A stretch of 64,000 nt of DNA. Origin: an uncultured Paracoccus sp. GTDB lineage: Bacteria; Pseudomonadota; Alphaproteobacteria; Rhodobacterales; Rhodobacteraceae. The translations under genes and the position numbers were made by a program. Under the pieces are notes generated by a model. It worked only from the letters and a program-made list of their open reading frames with translations, made no database searches and was not told the DNA's origin. The stretch spans positions 1 to 64,000 of the forward strand of contig CAKTBJ010000007.1 of NCBI GenBank assembly GCA_934533075.1. Reading direction: 5' to 3'. Below are positions 56,742 to 64,000 of the stretch, one piece after another. Position 1 is the stretch's first letter; the number at the start of each line of letters is the position of its first letter.

Positions 56742-57587
56742 TCATGCCAGAGACGCCTCGGCATCCATCGCCAGCGCCCCGTCATGGCGGCGCACCCACA
56801 GGCGCAGGCGGCCGGGCGCGGCCGTGGCGCCGTGGATGCTGAACCGCGCAGTGTCGAAAACGGGCGCCAGCGCGCGGAACGAGAAACCCGTCAGCCGCGC
56901 CTCGGGCCGGTGGCGGCGGGCGAGGTCGGCCAGCAGCGTCGCCAGCAGCGGCCCGTGGACGACGAGGCCGGGATAGCCCTCGCCGTGGCAGAAGGGCAGG
57001 TCGTAATGGATGCGGTGGCCGTTGAAGGTCAGCGCCGAATAGCGCATCAGCAGCACCGGATCGGGCTGGACCACCGCCGCGAAATCGCCGGATTCGGGTG
57101 CAGGAACGGGCGCGGGCGGGCCGGCATCGGCGCGCGGGGCCTCGCGATACACGATGTCGTGCTGCTCGCGCAGGCAGAGGGTCGCGCCATCCTCGATCCG
57201 GTGCTCGACGGTGACGAAGGCCAGCGCGCCCGAGCGCCCCTCCTTCCGCGTCACCTCCAGCACGGTGGAGACGCGGCGCAGCGCGGCCCCGATGCGCAGC
57301 GGCGCCAGAAAGTCCAGCCGCCCGCCGGCCCACATCCGCCGCGGCAGCGGCACCGGGGGCAGGAAGTCGCCAAGCCGGGCATGCCCGTCGTAATTGGTGT
57401 GGTCCAGCCGGTGCAGCGGCAGGAAATGCAGCCAATGATACAGCGGCGGCAGCGCATCGCCCTCGGCCAGCGCGGGATCGCGGTTCAGCGTCGCCTCCAG
57501 CGCATTGGCGGGAAAGGCGGCGATCCGTTCGGTCCGCGCCTCGGTCCGGCCGATCCAGCGCCGCAAATCGGGATTGTCGTCCTGCAT
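56742..57587 (-). CDS. FAS1-like/MaoC-type acyl-CoA hydratase (mesaconyl-C4-CoA hydratase-like)
   Basis: A 281-residue double hot-dog protein like mesaconyl-C4-CoA (3-methylfumaryl-CoA) hydratase. N-terminal half: YHWLHFLPLHRLDHTNYDGH and PRRMWAGGRLDFLAPLRIG. C-terminal half: RYSALTFNGHRIHYDLPFCH and YPGLVVHGPLLATLL, the hydratase-2 motif with catalytic Asp/His. The reaction would be reversible hydration of a branched dicarboxylyl-CoA. No other gene of that pathway is nearby. Start MQDDNPDLRRWIG chosen because upstream codons translate the antisense of nir remnants. Confidence 0.82.
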   Translation of the reverse strand: MQDDNPDLRRWIGRTEARTERIAAFPANALEATLNRDPALAEGDALPPLYHWLHFLPLHRLDHTNYDGHARLGDFLPPVPLPRRMWAGGRLDFLAPLRIGAALRRVSTVLEVTRKEGRSGALAFVTVEHRIEDGATLCLREQHDIVYREAPRADAGPPAPVPAPESGDFAAVVQPDPVLLMRYSALTFNGHRIHYDLPFCHGEGYPGLVVHGPLLATLLADLARRHRPEARLTGFSFRALAPVFDTARFSIHGATAAPGRLRLWVRRHDGALAMDAEASLA

Positions 57588-57668
57588 CCGGTCCTGCCTG
57601 CCCCGCCGGACCTCATGCTGGCAGGTTGACGGCATGCAGGCAATGGGGGTGGCACCGGCACGCTGCTT

Positions 57669-57691
57669 GCCCCGCGCGGGAAAGCCGCAGC
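57669..57691. repeat. GC-rich repeat unit, copy 1
   Basis: Contains CCCGCGCGGGAAAGCCGCAG. Related units occur at 58042-58070, 58108-58136 and 58181-58207; this copy and the last share a preceding GTGGCACCGG. Confidence 0.6.
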
Positions 57692-57744
57692 GTGGGAAAC
57701 GCTCACGAGGCCCGCGACATCGGCGGCTCCCTCCGTCGGCACCC

Positions 57745-57966
57745 GCGGAGGATTTCGACCGCATCGCCGATCTGGTCGACGCCCATCCCGAGGTCGCACA
57801 TAACCATACCCGCGACCATGCGCAGAACATATGGTTCGTGCTGGCCCCGCCTGCGCCCCAGGGCATCGGGGAAACCTGCGCGCGGATCGAGGCCGAGACC
57901 GGCCTGACCGTGCTGCAATTCCCGAAACTGGAAGAATTTTTCATCGGCTTCAGGGCGGCGGCATGA
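57745..57966 (+). pseudogene. C-terminal remnant of a siroheme decarboxylase (NirD/L/G/H-type, AsnC-like) gene
   Basis: The 73 codons from AEDFDRIADLVDAHPEVAHN to FIGFRAAA encode the second half of an AsnC-fold siroheme decarboxylase, a heme d1 biosynthesis protein usually about 150-170 residues long. HPEVAHNHTRDHAQNIWFVL contains the His/Arg block characteristic of NirD/L/G/H and AhbB. No N-terminal half precedes it: the frame runs upstream into a repeat and into antisense of the hydratase gene. The stop overlaps the ATG of the next fragment (ATGATGA), preserving the gene coupling of a nir operon. Not expected to be functional. Confidence 0.72.
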
Positions 57967-58045
57967 TGCTGGACGAAACCGACCGCCGCCTGATCACCGC
58001 CACGCAGGCCGGGCTGCCCCCGGTGGACCAGCCCTATGCCCGGAT
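57963..58045 (+). pseudogene. N-terminal remnant of a second siroheme decarboxylase gene
   Basis: Codons MMLDETDRRLITATQAGLPP followed by VDQPYARIA match the start of NirG/H/L-type siroheme decarboxylases, where L-ETDRRLI-ATQAGLPLVP-PY is typical. After about 28 codons the similarity stops at a 29-bp repeat (58042-58070), and no remainder of the gene follows. With the previous fragment it marks the scar of two adjacent nir genes. Confidence 0.68.
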
Positions 58046-58070
58046 CGCCTCCCGCGCGCAGGAAAGCCGC
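58042..58070. repeat. 29-bp direct repeat, copy A
   Basis: GGATCGCCTCCCGCGCGCAG plus GAAAGCCGC; identical at 58108-58136, 66 bases away. It begins exactly where the second nir remnant loses similarity. Confidence 0.85.
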
Positions 58071-58107
58071 AGCTCGGTGCCGTCGATGACAACGTGGCTA
58101 TTGTCGG

Positions 58108-58136
58108 GGATCGCCTCCCGCGCGCAGGAAAGCCGC
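58108..58136. repeat. 29-bp direct repeat, copy B
   Basis: Identical to 58042-58070. Two copies only and no regular array, so not CRISPR. A more distant relative follows at 58181-58207 (CTGCCCCCGCGCGGGCAACC...). Confidence 0.85.
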
Positions 58137-58308
58137 GGCACCCCGGCGGTGGCACCGGACAGCGCGCCCGAGGCGGCTTCCTGCCCCCGCGCGGGCAACC
58201 CGCAGCGCAATCGGCAGGTTTGCGCAAGGGGCGGGCGGATGGGGCTTTGCGAACCGCCAGCGCAGGGATAGCGTGGCGGCAACAGCCCTTTCGACAGGCA
58301 GGCTTTCC

Positions 58309-59064
58309 ATGAGAATTCTCCGCGCCCTCCTCCGCCCGCTGGTCCTGCTGCTGGCCCTCGGGCCGCTGGTGCTGGCCGGTTGCGCCGTGGCGCCCGGCCC
58401 CGCGGCCACCACCGAGGTCGCCGCCGCCGCTCCGATGCGCGACACCCGGCTGGGCACGCAATGGGGCGAGGGGGTGGCGTCGCGCGTCTCCACCCTCAGC
58501 CTGAAACGGCAAGGCGAGCGCCCGCTGGCGGTGCAGGAACTGCCCTATTCCGCGGCGCCCTTCGCCGGCGAGCCGCTGCGCGAACTGGTCCTGGCCGACG
58601 GGCGCGTCACCATGCGGGTCCTGCGCGCCGGCGGCGGCGCCTGGCCGATCCATGCCCTTGCCGGCCAGCCGCATCTGCAAGGCCGCAAGGGCGAGCGTTA
58701 CATCCTCGAATACCGCAGCCGCTCGGCCCGGAGCCTGGAGATCGTGGCGACCGTCGACGGGCTGGACGTGCTGTCCGGCCAGCCGGGCAGCACCCGCCAG
58801 CGCGGCTATGTGCTGCGCCCCGGCGAGACCCTGCGCATCGAGGGCTTCCGCAAGAGCAGCGCCGAGGTCGCCGCCTTCCGTTTCTCGGCGGTGCCGGATG
58901 CCTATGCGGCGAATACGCCGGCCGGATCGGTGGCCAATGTCGGCGTGATCGGCACGGCGGTCTTCACGCTGATCGACCCCGCGGCGCCCTGCGGCAGCGG
59001 TCCCTGCGCGTTCCCCGGCGATCCGCCGGGCCGCTATGCGCCGCCGCCGGCCGGGAGGAATTGA
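58309..59064 (+). CDS. Putative lipoprotein of unknown function
   Basis: A 251-residue protein with a lipoprotein signal, lipobox LAGC (Cys25). The body is beta-rich: QWGEGVASRVSTLSLKRQGE, RYILEYRSRSARSLEIVATV and RQRGYVLRPGETLRIEGFRK, and it ends with a Pro-rich tail with one close Cys pair (PCGSGPCAFPG). No family recognised; the middle part looks like a domain for periplasmic protein-protein contact. Start MRILRALL gives the signal; the frame is open 12 codons further. Isolated gene. Confidence 0.75.
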   Translation: MRILRALLRPLVLLLALGPLVLAGCAVAPGPAATTEVAAAAPMRDTRLGTQWGEGVASRVSTLSLKRQGERPLAVQELPYSAAPFAGEPLRELVLADGRVTMRVLRAGGGAWPIHALAGQPHLQGRKGERYILEYRSRSARSLEIVATVDGLDVLSGQPGSTRQRGYVLRPGETLRIEGFRKSSAEVAAFRFSAVPDAYAANTPAGSVANVGVIGTAVFTLIDPAAPCGSGPCAFPGDPPGRYAPPPAGRN

Positions 59065-59318
59065 ACACCGGACCGGAATAGGGGGCAGGGGGCACCATCA
59101 TTGCCCCCTGCCGCCGGCTTTCGATCCGGTCGCGCGGATGCCGGGACGGGGCGCGCCCTCAGTTCAGCGGGCGTGCCTTGCAAAGACCCAAGGCCCTGGG
59201 CGGCGGCTGGAAGCCCGCACAGCGTTGCCGCTTGCTGCCGCTGAATACCCACGGGCACCCTCACGAGCATGACCAGCACCGTCCGCAGGTTTCCACGGCT
59301 CTGATTTCCTTGCCTCCG

Positions 59319-59597
59319 TCACGATCCCGCCCCTTCCTCGATTGGCCAGAACCACCAGTGCGAGCGGGGGATTTCCGGCACGCGGCCTTGATCGTCGAAC
59401 ACCCCCATCCCCTCCATCGCGGTCTTCTTGTTCTCGAAGGCATGGAGCCTCTTGAATTCGTTGTTGAACGCCTCGGGATTCGCACGCCAGAAGGCGTCCA
59501 CCTGATCCAGCTCGGCCCGCTGCGCATCGGTCAGTTGCTCGCGGACAAACTCGAATTTGGATCGTTCGTGCAAGGTGAAATCCAGATCATGGCTCAT
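59319..59597 (-). CDS. Hypothetical protein
   Basis: A 92-residue soluble protein beginning MSHDLDFTLHERSKFEFVRE, with helical LTDAQRAELDQVDAFWRANP and ending HWWFWPIEEGAGS. No family recognised. Part of it (around 59400-59460) is about 57% GC, lower than the neighbours, suggesting transfer. The frame continues upstream to 59720 and starts at MIGEPDM or further up are possible. No operon partner. Confidence 0.5.
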   Translation of the reverse strand: MSHDLDFTLHERSKFEFVREQLTDAQRAELDQVDAFWRANPEAFNNEFKRLHAFENKKTAMEGMGVFDDQGRVPEIPRSHWWFWPIEEGAGS

Positions 59598-59772
59598 ATC
59601 CGGTTCGCCAATCATGTCATAGCAACCCAATGACCCCACCAGCAGCGTGGCCCTGTCCTTCGGGGGCGCCACACCCTCCGCCAGCCTGTAAGCCCTTTCA
59701 TCACCCCTCTGCCCGGCCACCAGACCACCGGAACCTTGTCCCTGCCGCTTTGACCCTTCGGCCCGGCCGGCG

Positions 59773-60573
59773 TCAGAAATCCACCGCCACGCCGGGCAGG
59801 TTCAACGCCGCGATCAGGTCGCGCAACTCCTGCCGCGCGGCGATGTTGGACATGGATAGCTGCGCCGTGCCGATGTCGCGCAGGTCCAGCAGCGTCAGCC
59901 CGCGCGGGAACAACTCGCGGAAGATCACCCGCTCGGCAAAGCCGGGCGCGACGCGAAAGCCGATGCGTTTCGACAGCTTGGCCAGCGCGCTGCCGACCTT
60001 GCGCTTGTTGTGCATCTCCTGCGTGCCCAGCCGGTTGCGCAGCACCAGCCAGTCGATCGGCGGCGCGCCGGCGCGCGCGCGCAACTGCCGGGCATTCCAC
60101 ACCATTTCCGCATAGACCGAGGGGCCGAGGATCTTCCCCTCCGGCGAGATCCGCGCCAGCAGGTCGAAGTCGATGAAGCTGTCGTTCATCGGCGTGACCA
60201 GCGTATCGGCCAGCATATGCGCCATCTGGCTCAGCCGCGTATGGCTGCCGGGGCAGTCCAGCAGGATGAAGTCGCATTGCGGCTCCAGCTCCGCCACCGC
60301 ATGCGACAGGGGATCGGTGTCGTCGGTCGAGGCGGAGGCCAGCGTGCCGAGGATCGGCGTGGGCAGCTGGACCCCCTCGCGCACCATCCAGGCCATGCGG
60401 TTCTCCAGATAGCGGCCGAAGCTGCGCTGGCGGATGTCGAGGTCCAGCGCGCCCACCCGATGCCCCATCCGCGCCAGCGCGGTGGCGATATGCATCGAGG
60501 TCGTGGACTTGCCCGAGCCGCCCTTCTCGTTGCCGATGACGATGATATGCGTCACGCCCTGTCCCTTGCCCAT
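59773..60573 (-). CDS. mipZ: MipZ-type division-plane positioning ParA ATPase
   Basis: A 266-residue deviant-Walker ATPase. GNEKGGSGKST (residues 14-24) with IIVIGNEKGG is the MipZ/ParA P-loop; GALDLDIRQRSFGRYLENR and LLDCPGSHTRLSQMAHMLAD and TLVTPMNDSFIDFDLLARI are strongly MipZ-like. In alphaproteobacteria MipZ binds ParB at the origin and inhibits FtsZ away from midcell. Start MGKGQGVTHI follows from the fold; upstream codons lack similarity. Alone in its neighbourhood, as is usual for mipZ. Confidence 0.9.
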   Translation of the reverse strand: MGKGQGVTHIIVIGNEKGGSGKSTTSMHIATALARMGHRVGALDLDIRQRSFGRYLENRMAWMVREGVQLPTPILGTLASASTDDTDPLSHAVAELEPQCDFILLDCPGSHTRLSQMAHMLADTLVTPMNDSFIDFDLLARISPEGKILGPSVYAEMVWNARQLRARAGAPPIDWLVLRNRLGTQEMHNKRKVGSALAKLSKRIGFRVAPGFAERVIFRELFPRGLTLLDLRDIGTAQLSMSNIAARQELRDLIAALNLPGVAVDF

Positions 60574-60676
60574 GTTCGCGGCGCGCAGATTAGGCCCTGG
60601 GCGCGGCGCGGGAAAGGCCGGCGCGGGGGTTTTGCGCGGGCAGCGTTGCGCAAAAGCCTGCGCGCCGGAAAACCGC

Positions 60677-60705
60677 TTGACGCCCGCATGCGGCACCGGT
60701 AATCA
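60677..60705 (+). promoter_or_regulatory. Candidate promoter of the tRNA-Tyr gene
   Basis: TTGACG (60677-60682), a 17-base spacer and TAATCA (60700-60705), with a hairpin CCCGGCC-TGC-GGCCGGG (60716-60732) between the expected start site and the tRNA. Spacing to the tRNA (32 bases from the -10) is ordinary for a processed leader. Confidence 0.65.
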
Positions 60706-60736
60706 GCCCCTCGTTCCCGGCCTGCGGCCGGGGCTA

Positions 60737-60820
60737 GGGCGACGTGCTGCAAGGTGCGGCAGCGGACTGTAACTCCGCCGGGGAGACCCATGCCTGGTTC
60801 GATTCCAGGGTCGCCCACCA
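60737..60820 (+). tRNA. tRNA-Tyr (anticodon GTA), class II, with unusual D arm
   Basis: GGGCGAC (60737-60743) pairs perfectly with GTCGCCC (60810-60816), followed by A and encoded CCA. Anticodon stem GCGGA/TCCGC with loop CTGTAAC gives anticodon GTA (60769-60771). A 14-base variable region contains GGG/CCC. The T arm is CCTGG/CCAGG with loop TTCGATT. The D region is odd: position 8 is G, not the nearly invariant T, and the D arm is a five-pair stem GCTGC/GCGGC with only a five-base loop AAGGT. A TTTTT run starts two bases after CCA. Confidence 0.82.
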
Positions 60821-60941
60821 TTTTTCTCTATCGTCAAGGCGTTGGTTTTTTGGTGCGGGCTGTTCGACCTGTCCAAAAGCACAGCTAACCCCCTGGCCGG
60901 ACCTGAAATAGTATCGGCGGGTGCCATGAGAGGTCGCCGCC

Positions 60942-61109
60942 ATGCTCCGCCTGTCCCTTTGCGCCCTGATCCTGCTGGCCGCCTGCGCGCCGGCGCCCGA
61001 TCCCCATATCGGCATGATGACCCTCGCCGAATGGCGGCCCGCTGCCTGCTTCAACAATTGCATCAGCGCGGTGGTGGAGTGGGAGCCGGGATACCGCCCC
61101 GCACCGTGA
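60942..61109 (+). CDS. 55-residue small lipoprotein
   Basis: A 56-codon frame with lipoprotein signal (MLRLSLCALILLAAC, lipobox LAAC, Cys15), preceded by AGAGG 10 bases before the ATG. The mature part of 41 residues has two Cys (AACFNNC) that may form a disulfide. Ends WEPGYRPAP. It is too short for most predictions, but the coherent signal peptide supports it. No family recognised. Confidence 0.55.
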   Translation: MLRLSLCALILLAACAPAPDPHIGMMTLAEWRPAACFNNCISAVVEWEPGYRPAP

Positions 61110-61181
61110 CCCCTCGCCTCGCGGCTTGCGCGCGGGGGGCGAAGCGGCTCTAACGGGGCCGCAATCGTGAAGGGGGTCGAT

Positions 61182-62210
61182 ATGGCGCGGGCGCGGGATT
61201 TCGGGCTGATGGCGGGCGGCATGGCGCCGGGGGCGCGGAATGCGATCACCGATGTGCCGGGGGTGCGGGTGGGCCACGTCACCCGGCAGGGCGAGGGGCT
61301 GAATACCGGCGTCACGGCGATCATCCCGGCGCCGGGCAACCTGTTCGCGCAGAAGCTGACCGCCGCCGTCGAGGTCGTCAACGGCTTCGGCAAGAGCGCC
61401 GGCCTGATGCAGGTCGCGGAACTGGGCACGCTGGAGACGCCGATCCTGCTGACCAACACCTTCGGCGTGGGCACCTGCGTCAACGCCCTGATCCGCGCGG
61501 CGATCGCCGAAAATCCGCAGATCGGGCGCCAGACCTCGACCGTCAACGCCGTGGTGGGCGAATGCAATGACGGCGGGCTGTCCGACATCCAGGCGCTGGC
61601 CGTGACCGAGGGGGATGCCCTTGCCGCACTGGCGGCGGCGGGCGAGACGGTGGCCGAAGGCTCGGTCGGGGCGGGCACGGGGATGAGCTGCTTCGGCTTC
61701 AAGGGCGGCATCGGCACGGCCTCGCGGCAGGTGGCGGTGGCGGGCGAGTCGCGGCATCTGGGCGTGCTGGTGCTGGCGAATTTCGGCGCGGCGGGCGATC
61801 TGGTGCTGCCGGACGGGCGGCGGCCCGATCCGCGCCGGCCCCCGGCCCCGGAAAAGGGTTCGATCATCGTGGTTCTGGCGACGGATGTGGCGGTGGACCA
61901 GCGGCAACTGGCCCGCATCTGCCGCCGCGCCGGGGCCGGGATCGCGCGGCTGGGGGCGTTCTGGGGACATGGCAGCGGCGACGTGGTGATCGGCTTCACC
62001 ACCGCCAACCGGGTGGCGCATGCGCCGGATGCGGACCTTGCGCCGATGCTGCGCCTGTCGGATGGCCGCATCGACGACCTGTTCCGCGCGGCGGCGGAAG
62101 CCACGCAGGAGGCGATCCTGAATGCGCTTTGCGCGGCGACGGCGGTGACCGGCCCGGACGGCGCCACGCGGCCGCTGCTGTCGGACTGGCTGGCGGCGAA
62201 TCCGCGCTGA
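61182..62210 (+). CDS. P1-family (DmpA-like) Ntn peptidase
   Basis: A 342-residue DmpA/P1-family enzyme, an N-terminal nucleophile aminopeptidase/amidase. The nucleophile is Ser227 in EKGSIIVVLATD, so self-cleavage is expected between Gly226 and Ser227. ARNAITDVPGVRVGHVT at the N-terminus and GAGTGMSCFGFKGGIGTASR are typical. Family members act on D- or beta-amino acid amides or N-terminal residues. No signal peptide, so cytoplasmic. Start at ATG 61182 because AGGGGG lies 6 bases upstream; GTG 61167 is an alternative. Confidence 0.88.
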   Translation: MARARDFGLMAGGMAPGARNAITDVPGVRVGHVTRQGEGLNTGVTAIIPAPGNLFAQKLTAAVEVVNGFGKSAGLMQVAELGTLETPILLTNTFGVGTCVNALIRAAIAENPQIGRQTSTVNAVVGECNDGGLSDIQALAVTEGDALAALAAAGETVAEGSVGAGTGMSCFGFKGGIGTASRQVAVAGESRHLGVLVLANFGAAGDLVLPDGRRPDPRRPPAPEKGSIIVVLATDVAVDQRQLARICRRAGAGIARLGAFWGHGSGDVVIGFTTANRVAHAPDADLAPMLRLSDGRIDDLFRAAAEATQEAILNALCAATAVTGPDGATRPLLSDWLAANPR

Positions 62211-62646
62211 ACCGGCAGGCGGTCCAGCAGCTTGCGGCTGGCCGGTCATCCGCGCTTGCGGGGCCTGGCCCATGCCACCCGCGTCGCCATTGCCCTGCCG
62301 ATGAGGGGTGGCGCCGGTCCGAGGCCGGTTGCTCACGGCGCCCCCCGGTCCCCCCGCAGGCCATTGCCCACACCTGTATCCGCGACCCTCGCGGGCTGCC
62401 GTGCCATCACCGGCAACGAGGCGCGGCCCCGGCCGTCAGGGGTCGCCGCCACCCGCGACGAGACCCCGAAAGCTGGCAGCTTTCCCGGCACCTTCAACCG
62501 GAGCCATCAGCGGCTCGCTATGGCATTCCGGCAATCCGCCACGTCACCGCAATATATTAGCCCATTGTTTTTACACCATTCCAGGCACGAAACCGCTATC
62601 CGCTTCCACTGAAAATGCTTCAGACCGACCCGCCGCCAGCCAGGGG
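62211..62646. other. Gene-free gap, GC-rich then AT-rich
   Basis: 436 bases between the P1 peptidase (+) and the tail of the CNNM-type gene (-). A small perfect hairpin GAAAGCT-GGC-AGCTTTC (62468-62484) lies in the middle, and a strikingly AT-rich patch (62550-62595, with AATATATTAG and TTGTTTTTACA) follows. No gene recognised. Confidence 0.6.
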
Positions 62647-62769
62647 TCAGGCGTCGCCCGGCAGCTTGCGCACCAGCAGCTTGTCGATGCGGCGGCCATC
62701 CATGTCCACCACCTCAAGCCGCCAGCCCTGCATGTCGACATGGGTGCCGATGGCGGGCAGCATCCCCAC
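62647..62769 (-). pseudogene. Cut-off C-terminal end of the CNNM/CorC-type gene
   Basis: Directly after the amber codon the same frame continues with VGMLPAIGTHVDMQGWRLEV and VDMDGRRIDKLLVRKLPGDA to a TGA at 62647-62649. This is the expected end of the CorC/HlyC C-terminal domain, so the frame is intact apart from one codon (TAG at 62770-62772). Confidence 0.85.
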
Positions 62770-63930
62770 CTAGTCGATCACCATCCCCGCCACCGAGGCG
62801 AAATCGCGATCCGGCTTCAGCGTGATCCCGGTCAGGTCCGCGAATTCGTCGGCGGGCATCCAGCCCGACACCAGCAGGCTGCCATCCTCGCGCTCGACCA
62901 GCTTCGGCTCGTCCTCCTCATCCGGGAATTCGCCGGTGATCGCCTCCAGCACGTCCATCGGCGTGACGATCCCCTCGAAATGGCCGTATTCGTCATAGAC
63001 CAGCAGCATATGCGCCGGGGCGTTGCGCAGATACTCGATCACGTCCAGCGCAGGCAGGCCGTCGCGCACCACCGGCGCTTCGATGATCTGGTCGCGGATG
63101 CCGCGTTCGGCCCCGTCATCCACATCCTGAAGGAAGTCGCGCCAGATCAGCACGCCGATGATCTCGTCGTCGCCGCCGTCGCGCACCGGCAGCCGCGCCC
63201 GCCCCGTCTCGCGAAAGCGGCGCACGACATCGGCATGGCTGTCGCCGACATCGACCACCTCGACCTCGCGGCGCGGCGTCATCAGCCCGCGCGCGGTGCG
63301 GTCGGCGATGCGCATGACGCCGGCGATCATCTGGGTCTCGGCCTGCTCCATCACGCCGGCGCTGCGCGCCTCGGCGATGACCATGCGGATCTCCTCGTCC
63401 GAGATGCCGCGGTCGTCCTTGCTGGACTGACCCAGCAGCGACAGCACCAGCCGCCCGGAGCGGTCCAGCAGCCAGACCACCGGCGCCGCGATCTTCGCGA
63501 TGCCCGCGATCAGCGGCGCCACCCGCACCGCCACCGGCTCGGGCGAGCGCAGGGCGATCTGCTTGGGCACCAACTCGCCCAGGATCAGCGACAGATAGGT
63601 GATGGCGACGACCACGCCGCCCACCGACAGGGTTTGCGCCAGCGCCGGCGACAGGCCCGCCCCGATCAGCGCGCCGGCCAGCCGCACGCCCAGCGTCGCG
63701 CCCGAGAACGCGCCCGAGAGGATGCCGACAAGGGTGATGCCGATCTGCACGCTGGACAGGAAGCGGCCCGGATCGGCCGCCAGCCGCAGCGCGGTGCCGG
63801 CGCCCCGGCTGCCCTGCTCGGCCATGACCTTCAGCCGCGCCGGGCGCGCCGAGACGATGGCCAGTTCCGACATCGCCAGCAGCCCGTTGAACAGGGTCAG
63901 CACGATGACGATCGCAATTTCCAGAAACAT
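62770..63930 (-). CDS. CNNM/HlyC/CorC-family membrane protein, truncated by amber codon
   Basis: A 386-residue protein that should be about 427. DUF21 membrane domain first (residues 1-190, four helices; ELAIVSARPARLKVMAEQGS, GELVPKQIALRSPE), then two CBS domains (about 200-330; RGLMTPRREVEVVDVGDSHA) and the start of the CorC/HlyC domain (WMPADEFADLTG). It ends at TAG inside ASVAGMVID-stop, which removes the last 41 residues. Family members handle Mg2+/Co2+ or act on efflux regulation. Start MFLEIAIVIV. It may be partly functional, a recent mutation or a sequencing error. Confidence 0.88.
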   Translation of the reverse strand: MFLEIAIVIVLTLFNGLLAMSELAIVSARPARLKVMAEQGSRGAGTALRLAADPGRFLSSVQIGITLVGILSGAFSGATLGVRLAGALIGAGLSPALAQTLSVGGVVVAITYLSLILGELVPKQIALRSPEPVAVRVAPLIAGIAKIAAPVVWLLDRSGRLVLSLLGQSSKDDRGISDEEIRMVIAEARSAGVMEQAETQMIAGVMRIADRTARGLMTPRREVEVVDVGDSHADVVRRFRETGRARLPVRDGGDDEIIGVLIWRDFLQDVDDGAERGIRDQIIEAPVVRDGLPALDVIEYLRNAPAHMLLVYDEYGHFEGIVTPMDVLEAITGEFPDEEDEPKLVEREDGSLLVSGWMPADEFADLTGITLKPDRDFASVAGMVID

Positions 63931-64000
63931 GGGATTGTTTGCCCGCGAGTTCGAAACATTCGGGCGAGAATCCCCGCATGGTCCGGGCTGCGCAAGAGGA

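Noticed and set aside
58042..58136. Possible CRISPR array
   Set aside because: Only two exact copies, a single unequal spacer and no cas genes; it belongs to a local repeat family.

Overview
The window looks like a chromosomal segment of a high-GC alphaproteobacterium of the Rhodobacteraceae, most probably Paracoccus. The evidence is the 14-subunit NADH dehydrogenase (nuo) operon interleaved with small lineage-specific genes (DUF5333, DUF5337, GFA and carboxymuconolactone-decarboxylase-like proteins), a MipZ-type ATPase, a Mur-type Fur regulator next to sitABCD, and remnants of heme d1 (nir) genes. There is no insertion sequence, prophage or CRISPR array.

Region 1 (1-20.6 kb, + strand except one regulator) is an import and catabolism island. 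It holds the tail of one peptide-type ABC system (partial permease plus fused ATPase), a second complete system (fused ATPase, binding protein, two permeases) followed by an M14-like metallopeptidase and a penicillin-acylase-type Ntn hydrolase, then a divergent IclR regulator and a third complete ABC system (two permeases, fused ATPase, twin-arginine binding protein) followed by a NodB/PuuE-type deacetylase, two SDR dehydrogenases and a YqjM-type flavin oxidoreductase. A strong intrinsic terminator lies at 20755-20780. The arrangement suggests uptake of small amide or peptide-like compounds, hydrolysis in the cytoplasm, and redox processing of the products. The substrate is unknown.

Region 2 (20.9-27.5 kb, - strand) is housekeeping: aroA, trmB, a GNAT acetyltransferase, RNase J, type III pantothenate kinase (coaX) and a biotin-protein ligase without a DNA-binding domain (birA). 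The last three continue directly from the nuo operon.

Region 3 (27.5-48 kb, - strand) is the nuo operon, transcribed A-B-C-D-E-F-G-H-I-J-K-L-M-N, with twelve extra genes inserted between subunit genes. Many neighbours overlap by TGATG or ATGA. One extra gene, a 48-codon frame at 44322-44468, is short but coupled at both ends. A candidate promoter (TTGACC, 17 nt, TAAACC on the - strand) lies just upstream of nuoA.

Region 4 (48-54 kb) is manganese homeostasis: a Mur/Fur regulator divergent from sitABCD. The sit operon is split between ATPase and permeases by 1.1 kb of repeat-rich DNA without a credible gene.

Region 5 (53.9-64 kb) is mixed: mprF (- strand, overlapping sitD tail to tail), a MaoC/FAS1-like acyl-CoA hydratase, broken siroheme decarboxylase (nir) gene fragments with repeats, lipoproteins, MipZ, a structurally odd tRNA-Tyr with its own promoter, a DmpA-like Ntn peptidase, and a CNNM/CorC-type membrane protein cut short by an in-frame amber codon. 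Intergenic DNA here and at 23 kb, 48 kb and 51 kb is rich in palindromes and short repeats.
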